This document shows positions 43,491 to 51,905 of a stretch of 64,000 bases of DNA, piece by piece. The notes below the pieces were generated by a model. The model had not been told where the DNA came from, did no database searches, and saw only the letters and a list, made by a program, of their open reading frames with translations. The DNA is from Streptomyces sp. cg36. GTDB lineage: Bacteria; Actinomycetota; Actinomycetes; Streptomycetales; Streptomycetaceae. Within the stretch, counting starts at the first letter, position 1. Every line of letters begins with the position of its first letter. Position numbers and translations under genes: made by a program. The stretch lies in contig NZ_CP163520.1 in NCBI RefSeq assembly GCF_041080675.1, positions 7,655,501 to 7,719,500 on the forward strand. The letters are read 5' to 3'.

Positions 43491-44441
43491 TCAGAGGAGG
43501 TTGTAGATGTCGAACCCCCGGCCGATCTTGACCGCGTTGTCGAAGGGGTCCGACACGTTCCCGTTGCCGGAGTAGCGGTACAGGTCGCCGCCGCTGCTGC
43601 GGGCCACGAGATCGGCGTGACCGTCGCCGTCGAGATCGCCTACGGAGAGGATCCGGTCGTAGGTGTTCCACCCGCCGCCTATTCTCGTACGGGCCTCGAA
43701 GGGGTTCGTGTAGTCGCCCGTGCCCCGGTACAGCCACAGCGTGCCCGCCCGGTCGCGGGCGACGATGTCCGCGTGGCCGTCGTCGTCGAGATCGCCCTGA
43801 CCGGCGATCTCCGTGTACTGGCCCCAGCCGCCGCCCACCCGGTGACGGGCCGTCAACTCCCCGTCCGGATAACCGAGATACAGCCACAGGACCCCGGACG
43901 CGTCGCGCCCGATCACATCGGCGTCGCCCGCGCCGCCGAGGTCGCCGGGGGAGAGGACCTTGTCGTAGATCTGCCAGCCCGGGCCGATGTCCTTGGTGTA
44001 CGCGTCGTGTCCGTCGCTCCAGGTGTAGGTCAGCAGGCCGTCCTTCTGGAAGTTCCAGAACCCGTCGCCGTGACCGTCCTTGTCGCGGTCGACGTCCGCG
44101 ACGGCGGCGGAGGAGGAGTAGTCCACGCCGACGTCGTAGCGGGGACCGAAGCCGCCCTGGCCGTCCGCGAAGTACAGATAGAGGTTCCCGCTCTGCCGGT
44201 CGACGGCCGTCAGGTCGAACGTCGGGGTCACCACCTCTCCCGGGGCGGCGCCGGGCCGGCCGTGCCCCCTGCCCGCGGGGGAGCCGTCGTGGTGCGCCGC
44301 CTGGGCGCGGGCCAGCCGCAGGTCGGCGTCGGCCGGGCCGGGGGCGGCGAACGCGGTGCCGACGGCGGTGGCCGTCGCGGCGGCGACGGAGACGAGGGCG
44401 AGTACGCGCTGGGACGTGCGGCGGCGCTGGACGATGGTCAC
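43491..44441 (-). CDS. secreted FG-GAP/VCBS repeat protein
   Basis: 316 residues. Signal peptide (QRVLALVSVAAATATAVGTA). The mature part has several FG-GAP-like blades with calcium-type loops: VADVDRDKDGHGD, GDLGGAGDADVIGRDASG, GDLDDDGHADIVARDRAG and GDLDGDGHADLVARSSGG. Such beta-propellers bind ligands or glycans outside the cell and often accompany hydrolases; none is fused here. GTG 44441 follows AGGGGGGA at 6 nt. Convergent with the beta-lactamase-like gene. Confidence 0.82.
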   Translation of the reverse strand: MTIVQRRRTSQRVLALVSVAAATATAVGTAFAAPGPADADLRLARAQAAHHDGSPAGRGHGRPGAAPGEVVTPTFDLTAVDRQSGNLYLYFADGQGGFGPRYDVGVDYSSSAAVADVDRDKDGHGDGFWNFQKDGLLTYTWSDGHDAYTKDIGPGWQIYDKVLSPGDLGGAGDADVIGRDASGVLWLYLGYPDGELTARHRVGGGWGQYTEIAGQGDLDDDGHADIVARDRAGTLWLYRGTGDYTNPFEARTRIGGGWNTYDRILSVGDLDGDGHADLVARSSGGDLYRYSGNGNVSDPFDNAVKIGRGFDIYNLL

Positions 44442-44632
44442 GAGCGATCCCCCCTGCCGTGGTGCCGAAGGCACGACTGGTGTGTCGGTCTGTCCCCCGA
44501 GTGGCCTGGGACCCTACCCTCATGTGCCGCGGCCCGGCACCCGGCCGGGTCCGGGGGATGGCCGGGATGCGGTGCTCCGATGGGGTAGGATGGATCTTGA
44601 GCCGGTCGGCAGAACTGCCGCCATCCGGCCGC

Positions 44633-44702
44633 GCGTTGGTGGTCCAAGTCAAGACATCCCGCTTCCTGCGGGGGGATGCAGGTGCAAGCCCTGCCCAGCG
44701 CT
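44633..44702 (+). tRNA. atypical tRNA-Gly(UCC)-like gene
   Basis: Cloverleaf of 70 nt. Acceptor stem GCGTTGG (44633-44639) pairs with CCAGCGC (44695-44701); discriminator T 44702, then CCG (no full CCA). The D stem is only 3 bp (44642-44644 with 44653-44655) and the 8-nt D loop lacks the GG pair. The anticodon stem is 44657-44661 with 44669-44673; loop CTTCCTG gives anticodon TCC. T stem GCAGG/CCTGC (44678-44682, 44690-44694) with loop TGCAAGC has G at 55. Glycine identity positions (G1-C72, C2-G71, G3-C70, C35, C36, T73) are kept. This combination resembles non-proteinogenic peptidoglycan glycine tRNAs. A pseudogene is the alternative. Confidence 0.65.
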
Positions 44703-44709
44703 CCGATCC

Positions 44710-44740
44710 GTCCCCACCCCGATTCGTACGGGGTGGGGAC
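44710..44740 (+). terminator. terminator after the tRNA-like gene
   Basis: Perfect 12-bp stem (44710-44721 with 44729-44740) with a 7-nt loop, starting 8 nt after the discriminator base. This position is typical for ending a tRNA transcript and supports expression of the gene. Confidence 0.7.
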
Positions 44741-44909
44741 GTTCGCGTTTGGCCAGTTACGCCGGTCGGGCCGACGGAGTGGGCTGACCGGGGCGGTCTG
44801 GTGTCCGGGCAGGGGAACGGGTGGCAGTGGCAGGGCCTTCGTTGCCGGGTGCGGTCGGCGGGGACGAGACGTTCGTGTGGCGCGGCAGTGCAAGGCGCGT
44901 CGGGACCGT

Positions 44910-46799
44910 TCAGAGGCCGTTGTGAGGGTGTAGATGTGGTCGGCCGTTCGCTCCGGCGGGCCGGGGACGCGACCGATGGGCGCCGGGCGCCGGGCCCGTG
45001 GCGGGGGCGGGGGCGGCCAAGCGGGACGCGGGCACAGGCTCCGGCGTCGGCCGGTCGTGACCCGGCCGGAACGTCGCTTCCCCGGAAAGGGCGTCCGTAT
45101 TGCCGTGCTCGGGCCGGAAAACAGCCTCCCCGGAAGAGGTGCCCGCATGGCCGTGCTCGGGCCGGAACTCCGCCGCCCCAGACGCGCCGCCCGCCCTGCC
45201 GCAGTCGGGCCCGTACCGCGCCTCGGCCGCTCGTTCGACGAGGTCGGTGACCGTCCAGGTGGGGTGCTGGGCGAGCCGGGCCCCGGCGACGCGCAGGGCG
45301 CCGGGCAGATGGTCGCACAGGGCGACGAGTTCGGCGGCGGCCTCCGGCTCGGTGACGATCCGTCTTCGCCCCGCGAGCCGGGACAGCAGCGCCAGCGCCT
45401 CCTCGGTGGAGAAGACCTCCAGCTCGTACGCGTACGCCGACGCCGGCGCGGGCCTCTCGCGGCTGGTCACCAGGGCCGCGCAGCCGGGTGCGCGGGGCAG
45501 CAGCGGTGCGATCTGCCGCTCGTGTGCGGCGTCGTCGAGGAGGACCAGGACTCGGCGTCCGGCCAGTGCGGAGCGGTAACGCGCGATCCGTTCGTCGAGA
45601 CCGTCCGGTACGGGGGTGACGCCGAGGGCGCGCAGGAAGCGGGCCAGGACCTCGGCCGGCGACACGGGTTCGGCCGCCGTGCCGCCCAGGTCGGCGTGGA
45701 GCTGGCCGTCCGGGTAGCGGTCGCGGACGCGATGTCCCGCGTACAGGGCGAGCGCGGTCTTGCCCACGCCGCCGGGACCCGATAAGGCCGCGACCACCGC
45801 GTGCGGGGAGCCGGGGTCGAGCACGGCCGTCAGTCGCTCGACTTCGGCAGCCCGCGCCGTGAAGTCGGCTGCGGGCGCGGGGAGTTGGGCGGGTGTGGGG
45901 TGCTGGTAGCGCGCGGCGTCGGCCGTCGGTACGTGCGGCTCCTCGTCACCGGGGCTCGCGCTGCACGCCGTGGGCCGACCGCTCACGGCCGGGCTGGAGG
46001 TGGGGCGGAGGGTCAGGGACGGGTCGGCCCGCAGGACGCGTTCGTACAGGTCGTTGAGTTGAGCACCCGGTTCCACGCCCAGTTCGGCGGCGAGTGCCGA
46101 GCGGCAGTCGGTGTAGGCGGTGAGCGCCTCGGCCTGCCGCCCGCCACGGTACAGGGCGAGCATCTGCAGGGCCCGCAGCCCTTCGCGCAGCGGGTGTTCG
46201 GCGATCAGCGGCGTCAGCTCGGGGACGATCTCGGCGTGGGCGCCGAGCTCCAGTGCCAGGCGGATGCGGGTCTCCACGGCGGCCAGCCGCCGCTCGGTGA
46301 GCGCGCCGCGCAGGCTCTCCGCGTACGGTCCCGGTACGCCCGCGAGCGGTTCGCCGCGCCACGACGAGAGCGCCGCGCACAGGAGCCGCCGGGCGCCCTC
46401 CAGGTCGCCCGCGAGCTCCGCCCGCCCGGCGTCGTGGACGGCCTGGTCGAAGCGGTCCGTGTCGCAGGCGCCGCGCGCGGTGAGCAGCCGGTAGCCGTCG
46501 GCCGCCGATACCAGGACCCGCGCGGGCGCGCGGGGCGGCCGTCCGGGTTCCAGTTTGCGGCGCAGCTCGAAGATCTGGCTCTGCAGGATGGAACGCGCCC
46601 GCCCCGGAGGGCGGTGGCCCCAGACGCCGTTCACCAGGTCGTGGACAGTCACCACCCGGCCGCGCCGAGCGACCAGCATGACCAGGACCGCCCGTTGCTG
46701 CGGTGTGAGCAGAATCGTTTCCTCGACCCCGTTGGGCACCTTGGCGTTGACCACCTTGACCGGCCCGAGCAGGGCATAACGAAGCCCGTCTCCGTGCAT
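44910..46799 (-). CDS. AfsR-type SARP regulator, truncated, with a TTA codon
   Basis: 629 residues. N-terminal OmpR-like DNA-binding domain (about 10-100), bacterial transcriptional activation domain (about 105-250; GDLEGARRLLCAALSSWRGE, LYRGGRQAEALTAYTDCRSA), then an NB-ARC ATPase with P-loop GPGGVGKT (341-348). The TPR half of AfsR is missing; the protein ends in a low-complexity tail with three 16-residue repeats (RPEHG...SGEA.F). Codon 339 (minus strand, 45785-45783), just before the P-loop, is TTA, so expression should need the bldA tRNA. Likely an activator of a secondary metabolism or developmental gene set. ATG 46799. Confidence 0.85.
   Translation of the reverse strand: MHGDGLRYALLGPVKVVNAKVPNGVEETILLTPQQRAVLVMLVARRGRVVTVHDLVNGVWGHRPPGRARSILQSQIFELRRKLEPGRPPRAPARVLVSAADGYRLLTARGACDTDRFDQAVHDAGRAELAGDLEGARRLLCAALSSWRGEPLAGVPGPYAESLRGALTERRLAAVETRIRLALELGAHAEIVPELTPLIAEHPLREGLRALQMLALYRGGRQAEALTAYTDCRSALAAELGVEPGAQLNDLYERVLRADPSLTLRPTSSPAVSGRPTACSASPGDEEPHVPTADAARYQHPTPAQLPAPAADFTARAAEVERLTAVLDPGSPHAVVAALSGPGGVGKTALALYAGHRVRDRYPDGQLHADLGGTAAEPVSPAEVLARFLRALGVTPVPDGLDERIARYRSALAGRRVLVLLDDAAHERQIAPLLPRAPGCAALVTSRERPAPASAYAYELEVFSTEEALALLSRLAGRRRIVTEPEAAAELVALCDHLPGALRVAGARLAQHPTWTVTDLVERAAEARYGPDCGRAGGASGAAEFRPEHGHAGTSSGEAVFRPEHGNTDALSGEATFRPGHDRPTPEPVPASRLAAPAPATGPAPGAHRSRPRPAGANGRPHLHPHNGL
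45070..45213. repeat. three 48-bp tandem repeats
   Basis: Units 45070-45117, 45118-45165 and 45166-45213 share CCGTGCTCGGGCCGGAA-like ends and CTTCCCCGGAA-like middles; the third is diverged. Read on the minus strand they give three 16-residue repeats at the C terminus of the AfsR-type regulator. In-frame unit length means copy number can change without breaking the gene. Confidence 0.7.
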
Positions 46800-47135
46800 G
46801 ACCCCCGTGCTTTCCCCGTGTGTTGTCCGGCTGTCCGGCGCCGCGCGGCTGTCGGGGCGCCCCGGTCGGGCGTCCACCATAGAAAGCCGGGCGTCGCGGG
46901 GCAGCGGGGTTGGGCGCGCCCGGCGTGGCGCGGACACCGCGAGCGCGCGGGCCGAGGCGGTCGGGCGGGCCGAGAGGGCCGGTCGGGTCCGGTCGGCTCC
47001 GGAGGGGGCCGGCCCCCGAGTGCCGTGTGCGGGGCGAATGGCACGGGTTCCCACGCGCCGGGTCAAGGGGGGGATCGGCCGCACGGGGACGGACAAGGGA
47101 GGACCGGCCGCACCGGGACAGGGGAGAATCGGCGC
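46800..47135. other. divergent region, AfsR-type/AlkZ-like genes
   Basis: About 335 bases with no gene. Near the right end, two imperfect 28-base direct repeats (about 47071-47098 and 47099-47126) carry ATCGGCCGCAC / ACCGGCCGCAC followed by a GGGGACGGACA-like run just before the AlkZ-like start. They could be a binding site. The left half shows only GC-rich stretches. Confidence 0.4.
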
Positions 47136-48284
47136 ATGGTGATCTCCGCGCGCGCCCTGAACCGTGCCACCCTCGCCCGGCAGTTGCTGCTCGGCCGCGA
47201 GCAGGTCGACACCGTGGAGGCGCTGCGCCGCCTGGTGGCGCTCCAGGCGCAGCAGGCCGCGTCCCCGTACATCGCGCTGTGGAACAGGATCCACGGCTTC
47301 GACCCGGCCGAGCTGGACGCGGCGCTGGGCGACCGGCGGATCGTGAAGGCGACCCTGATGCGGGTCACCCTGCACGCGGTCCACGCCGAGGACTACCGCG
47401 GCTTCCGCGAGGCGATGGAACCCACGCTGCGCTCGTCCCGGCTCGGCGACGCGCGGTTCCGCTCCTCGGGGCTGACCGGGGAGGACGCGGACGCCCTGCT
47501 TCCGGACCTGCTGAAGCACACCGGGCGGCCCCGTGGCAGCGCCGAGTTGGGGGAGTGGCTCGAAGCGCGCCTCGGCCGCCCCCTGGAGAACGGGGCCCAG
47601 CGGATGCTCCGGCAGTACGCGCCGCTGTGGCACGCGCCCACGGGCGGGCCCTGGACGTTCACCAACCGGCTCTCGTACGTCGCCGCCGCCCCGCGACCCG
47701 CGCTGGGCGACCCACGGGCGGCGGAGGCCGGGCTGCGGGACCTGATCCTGCGGTATCTGGCGGGTTTCGGACCGGCGTCCATGGCCGACATGGCGCAGTT
47801 CGCGATGGTCCACCGCCCCCGGGTCCGAGCGGCCGTCGCGGCGCTCGCGGACGGCCTGGAGCAACTGGAGGGCCCCGACGGCACGGTGCTGTACGACGTT
47901 CCCGGCGCGCCCAGGCCCGTGGAGGACACGCCCGCCCCGCCCCGGCTGATGGCGATGTGGGACAGCGTCCTGCTGGCGTACGCCGACCGCGGCCGGGTGC
48001 TCCCGCCCGAGTACCGCAAACGGGTGATCCGGGTCAACGGCGATGTGCTGCCCACCCTGCTCGTCGACGGCCATGTCGCCGGTGTCTGGCGCGTCGCCGA
48101 CGACGGCATCGAGGCCGGCGCCTTCCACCGCCTGCCGGAGGGGACCTGGGAGGAACTGGCGGCCGAGGCCCGTGCCTTGGCGGCGTTCCTGGCCGCCCGT
48201 GACCTCCGGGCCTACGCCCGCTACGACCACTGGTGGGCCAAGGGCGTGTCCGCCGCCGAGACCCGGCTGCTGCCCGGCGGCTGA
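47136..48284 (+). CDS. AlkZ/YcaQ-like winged-helix DNA glycosylase
   Basis: 382 residues. HTH_42 (winged helix) family: TLARQLLLGREQVDTVEALR, RRLVALQAQQAASPYIALWN, where the QxQ pair is the catalytic motif of AlkZ-type glycosylases, then KATLMRVTLHAVHAEDYRGF and PRLMAMWDSVLLAYADRGRV. Members excise bulky or interstrand cross-linked lesions and often protect producers of DNA-alkylating antibiotics. ATG 47136 has GGGGAGA upstream. It lies beside an AfsR-type regulator, which hints at, but does not prove, a link to self-resistance. Confidence 0.8.
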   Translation: MVISARALNRATLARQLLLGREQVDTVEALRRLVALQAQQAASPYIALWNRIHGFDPAELDAALGDRRIVKATLMRVTLHAVHAEDYRGFREAMEPTLRSSRLGDARFRSSGLTGEDADALLPDLLKHTGRPRGSAELGEWLEARLGRPLENGAQRMLRQYAPLWHAPTGGPWTFTNRLSYVAAAPRPALGDPRAAEAGLRDLILRYLAGFGPASMADMAQFAMVHRPRVRAAVAALADGLEQLEGPDGTVLYDVPGAPRPVEDTPAPPRLMAMWDSVLLAYADRGRVLPPEYRKRVIRVNGDVLPTLLVDGHVAGVWRVADDGIEAGAFHRLPEGTWEELAAEARALAAFLAARDLRAYARYDHWWAKGVSAAETRLLPGG

Positions 48285-48457
48285 CCCGGCCCGGACCACT
48301 GCCCCTTGGCGCACCCCGCTTCCGGCAGGGGAAGACGTGCCTGCGGCATCGCCGCGCGGGCCGCTGTTTATCGTCCGCCGATCTCCCATGGATTCGGCGC
48401 GGTGACGCTCTCCACGCATCGCACATCGCGGTCAACCACGCATGGATGGAGAGTCTG

Positions 48458-49948
48458 TTGCGCAGACACGTTCTTACGCTGACCTTCGCGGCCGCGAGCC
48501 TCGCCGCCGCCCTGCCCACCGCCGCGGCGCACGCCGCCGGTACGGGGGCGCCCGCACCGCGCGCCTCGGACGGCGGCGTGTACGCCACCGCCGACACGAG
48601 CGACGCCCAGCAGCGGGCCTTCTGGGACCAGCACGACAGCAACGGCACCTTCCGCCCGTTCAAGGGCGAGATGCGCGACTGGAAGCCGGACGCCACGCCC
48701 CCGAAGGCCGACGCGCCCGGCGCCGGGAAGCCCGTGAAGGCGCCCGCGACCGCGCCCGTGCGGAAGGCGAAGAGCGGCATCACCGCGGGGTCTCCGGGAG
48801 AGACCCGCCTGCGGGCCACCACCGGCCGCGTCCGCATAGCCTGGCCCAACGAGGAGAAGCCCGGCTGGTGGAACATCAGTTTGTGCACGGGCAATGTGAT
48901 CAGCAGCGACAGCAAGGACATGGTCGCCACCGCCCGCCACTGCATCCCCCACGACGGACAGGGCCGGATCAACCCGCAGGCGGAGTACGAGTTCACCCCC
49001 GGCTACTACACGGACGACAAGGGCGAGCATGCCCCGGTCGGCAAGTGGACCTACCGCGGCCTCGGGGTCGTGGGGAGCTTCACCGTCAACGCCCCGCAGA
49101 CGGACGACACCGCCTTCCTGGCGCTCAACACCCAGAACGGCACCCACGTCCAGGACGCCGTCGGCGCCTCCGGCTACCAGTTCAACATCGGGTCCCTGCC
49201 GTCGCAGGTCGTGTTCGCGGGCATCCCGGCCGACAGCAACCAGTTCCACACCTGTGTGAAGCAGCCCTACTGGGGTTCGGACAACCCGCCGCAGATCATG
49301 GGCAGGGGCGGGCCCTGCACCGGCGGCAGCGACCTCCCGGGAGGCGCCAGCGGTGGTCCCCTCCTCAACGGGGACACCTTCGACAGCGGTCCCGTCCAGA
49401 TCGGCAACTACTCCGGCAGCGCGGGCGACGACCCCGCCGCCGCGGCCTGGCGCGACCCCGCCTACGCCGTCTTCAACAGCATGCAGGGCGTCAACGGCCA
49501 GCCCGCCCACAACAAGATCACGACCCTGACCAACGCGAACAACGACCTCGCGGACCTCTACCAGTACAACACCGGCGACGGCACCGCCGTCTACAGCTAC
49601 CACGCCACCGGAACCGAGAACCAGCAGTGGCACCTGTGGGACCAAGGCGGCGGCTACTTCCTCATCGAGAACCGCTACACCGAGCGCAACGGCCTCACCG
49701 GCGCCAACGCCCGTGTCCTGGACTACAACTTCTCCAACGGCACCGCCTGGTCGCACCAGGTGAACGGCGGCGGGTCCGACAACCAGCTCTGGCGGTTCCG
49801 CGCCACCCCCAACCGCCCCGGCTGGTACAGCGTCCGCAGCAAGCGGGGCGACCTGTGCCTGGGCGCCCCCTCGGGCGAGGGCCAGTTGACCGTCTCCTCC
49901 TGCACCACGGCGGACGGCCTCGACTCCATGCAGTGGAAGCTCCAGTAA
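48458..49948 (+). CDS. secreted trypsin-like protease with ricin-type domain
   Basis: 496 residues. Signal peptide (RRHVLTLTFAAASLAAALPT). A chymotrypsin-fold protease (about 110-350) shows His in VATARHCI, Asp in QTDDTAFLAL and Ser in GGASGGPLL. A C-terminal beta-trefoil (about 365-496) has NQQWHLWDQGGGYFLIENRY and NQLWRFRATP. It should be an exported endopeptidase tethered to glycans. TTG 48458 follows GGAG at 6 nt; ATG 48446 is in frame but overlaps that RBS. A terminator hairpin follows at 49966. Separated from the AlkZ-like gene by 170 bases with no other feature. Confidence 0.82.
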   Translation: MRRHVLTLTFAAASLAAALPTAAAHAAGTGAPAPRASDGGVYATADTSDAQQRAFWDQHDSNGTFRPFKGEMRDWKPDATPPKADAPGAGKPVKAPATAPVRKAKSGITAGSPGETRLRATTGRVRIAWPNEEKPGWWNISLCTGNVISSDSKDMVATARHCIPHDGQGRINPQAEYEFTPGYYTDDKGEHAPVGKWTYRGLGVVGSFTVNAPQTDDTAFLALNTQNGTHVQDAVGASGYQFNIGSLPSQVVFAGIPADSNQFHTCVKQPYWGSDNPPQIMGRGGPCTGGSDLPGGASGGPLLNGDTFDSGPVQIGNYSGSAGDDPAAAAWRDPAYAVFNSMQGVNGQPAHNKITTLTNANNDLADLYQYNTGDGTAVYSYHATGTENQQWHLWDQGGGYFLIENRYTERNGLTGANARVLDYNFSNGTAWSHQVNGGGSDNQLWRFRATPNRPGWYSVRSKRGDLCLGAPSGEGQLTVSSCTTADGLDSMQWKLQ

Positions 49949-49965
49949 GAGCGACCGCAGGGCAG

Positions 49966-49997
49966 CCGGGCGCCGACCGGACAGGGCCGGCGCCCGG
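49966..49997. terminator. terminator after the protease gene
   Basis: Perfect 10-bp stem (49966-49975 with 49988-49997) with a 12-nt loop, 18 bases past the stop of the trypsin-like protease gene and before the next gene on the same strand. Confidence 0.65.
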
Positions 49998-50033
49998 GCT
50001 TTGGCGCGTCCGCGGGCGGGGTATCGCAGCCAC

Positions 50034-50648
50034 ATGCGGACTGCGGGAGTGGACACATGGACCGGGCTGCTGCGGGAGTCGCTGCTGCGAAGTGCCGTAC
50101 GCCGGGTGCTCGCGGGCGCGACAGCGCGGCCCCGTTGGATTCCGCGCCGGGTGCTGAGCGTGTCGGCGGACGTCGACGCCGCCGAGGGGGTGGGGGCGCT
50201 GCGCTTCGTGTGGCGCCCGAGGTCGCGGCGGGGGCGCGAGCACTTCGAGCTGATGCGGCGGTACGGGCGGCGGTGGCGGTCTGTCGGGGGTGGTGGCGGC
50301 CCCGTGGGCGATCCCGTGGACGTCGAAGTGCTGGACGTGCGCAGTGGCTGCGGTGTGCGCACCTTTCCCCACGACCACACCCCGCCGCTCCCCAACTCCC
50401 TTACGCTGTGGATCGGTTGCCTCGAAGTCCACGTGGGCCCCGACGTGGACCACGTACTCGTCGGCACCCGCCGCATCCCGGTGCCCGAGGGGCGCGCACT
50501 CGTAGCCGTCTGGACCTCGTCCCACCCCGGCCGCCCGCTCCGCCCCCTCGTCGTGGCCGTGGGCCGCGACGGCACCGAACTCTCCCGCATGGGCCCCCTC
50601 GACGGCCTGGACACCCACACCCGGGCGCGGCTGGCGCGGGAGCTGTAG
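50034..50648 (+). CDS. protein of unknown function
   Basis: 204 residues. No membrane helix or export signal. It begins RTAGVDTWTGLLRESLLRSA, has a basic middle (WRPRSRRGREHFELMRRYGR) and later strands such as PNSLTLWIGCLEVHVGPDVD and VLVGTRRIPVPEGRALVAVW. The last half reads as beta-rich. I do not recognise a family. The ATG at 50034 lies after a terminator, so it should have its own promoter, which I could not identify. Confidence 0.55.
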   Translation: MRTAGVDTWTGLLRESLLRSAVRRVLAGATARPRWIPRRVLSVSADVDAAEGVGALRFVWRPRSRRGREHFELMRRYGRRWRSVGGGGGPVGDPVDVEVLDVRSGCGVRTFPHDHTPPLPNSLTLWIGCLEVHVGPDVDHVLVGTRRIPVPEGRALVAVWTSSHPGRPLRPLVVAVGRDGTELSRMGPLDGLDTHTRARLAREL

Positions 50649-50930
50649 CGACGGTGACGCCACGGACCACCCCGTCGCGCCCGTCGGACGGGCCTTCGGC
50701 GTCTGGCGGCGGCCTGGACACGGGCGGACGGTGGCCGGGGGCCCGGCGGCCCCGCACGACGTGGTGATAGGTTCACGCCACGTCGGGGGGACGCGAGTAC
50801 ATGAGTGAGCGGCGCAGCTCACCCGTGCGCGGTGGGGTGCGGAGCGATCCGTGAGCCGTGGTTCCTCCACGCCCATGTACCGGAGACCGAGCGGCTGCGC
50901 CCGCCGGGCCACGCACCATCAAGGATTCCC

Positions 50931-51812
50931 ATGTCGAAGCCCTCCGCCAGCCGCCGGACCGTGCTGGCCGGCCTCGTGGCCGCTGCTGCCGGCGCCCCGT
51001 TGCTGGACACCCTCACCGCCGCCCCGGCGCACGCCGCCGACCTCTACGCCTCGAACACGGCGCTCTACGCGAACGCCGTGGAGGGGGTCGACTTCGGGCG
51101 CCGCTTCAAGCGCCACGAGCTGCTCGACTCGTCGATGACCACGAACGCCCGCCCCCGTCTGAGCTCGATCCTGGCGATCCACGGCGGCAACATCGAGCGG
51201 GGCACCTCCGAACTCTGCCTCGGTATCGCGGGCTACCACCCCGCCACCCTCGCCCCGGTCGACAAGAGCGCGCCCCTGTACGACTACTGGATGCTTGAGG
51301 GCCTGCTGTCCAAGGACAACGTGCAGCTGCACGTCACCGCCGAGAACAATGACGACCCGGTGGCCCGCTCCATCGCGGCCGCCAGTGCCAACGTCATCAG
51401 CGTCCACGGCTGCACCACCGATTCGGCCAAGCTCCCCGCGGGCACCAAGGCCGTGATCGTGGGCGGCGCGGGCCGACGGCTGCGCGAGGCACTGGCCGTT
51501 CGTCTGGACAGGGCGGGCTTCACCATCGCCGACACGAGCCCGGACAAGATCAACGGCGACGCGCCCGGAAACATCTGCAACCGGACGCTGACCGACGAGG
51601 GCGGCGCCCAGTTGGAGCTGACCAGCGAACTCCGTGAGAGCCTCTTCGACGACTTCGGCAACGCCCCGGACGTCAACAGCCCCACGCTGCGCTCCCAGAA
51701 CACCAACACGCGTTACTGGGCGTTCGTCAACGCCTGCCGGGCCGCCCTGGCCGAGGTCGAGAAGGCCCAGCTCGACGGCCCCAGCATCTGGCACGTCCCC
51801 ACCCCGGCCTGA
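50931..51812 (+). CDS. poly-gamma-glutamate hydrolase family protein (Tat-type signal)
   Basis: 293 residues. Twin-arginine-like signal SASRRTVLAGLVAAAAGAPL. The mature part matches the phage-type poly-gamma-glutamate hydrolase (DUF867) family: SILAIHGGNIERGTSELCLG, with the likely zinc-binding His, then VQLHVTAEN, VISVHGCTTD and IVGGAGRRLREALAVRLD. It should cleave gamma-glutamyl links outside the cell. ATG 50931 follows AAGGA at 6 nt. The 280-base upstream region holds a possible 17-codon ORF (50801-50854), not annotated here. Confidence 0.78.
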   Translation: MSKPSASRRTVLAGLVAAAAGAPLLDTLTAAPAHAADLYASNTALYANAVEGVDFGRRFKRHELLDSSMTTNARPRLSSILAIHGGNIERGTSELCLGIAGYHPATLAPVDKSAPLYDYWMLEGLLSKDNVQLHVTAENNDDPVARSIAAASANVISVHGCTTDSAKLPAGTKAVIVGGAGRRLREALAVRLDRAGFTIADTSPDKINGDAPGNICNRTLTDEGGAQLELTSELRESLFDDFGNAPDVNSPTLRSQNTNTRYWAFVNACRAALAEVEKAQLDGPSIWHVPTPA

Positions 51813-51905
51813 ACCGCGGTCCCCCCGGGGGTGTCTCCAGGTACACCCCCGCTCGGGGGGACCGCCGGATGGGGCGCCGAGCCGTGGAGTCCTACCGTCT
51901 GGGAC

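Noticed and set aside
44910..48419. Continuous minus-strand frame of 1169 codons
   Set aside because: Only the part from 46799 down matches an AfsR-type protein; the rest is antisense to the AlkZ-like gene and is open only because of high GC.
48285..48457. Possible riboswitch or sRNA before the trypsin-like protease
   Set aside because: No conserved riboswitch core could be recognised and no stable fold stood out.
50801..50854. 17-codon ORF after a GGGGGGA-type site, upstream of the PGA-hydrolase-like gene
   Set aside because: Too short to judge from one sequence; no known leader motif.
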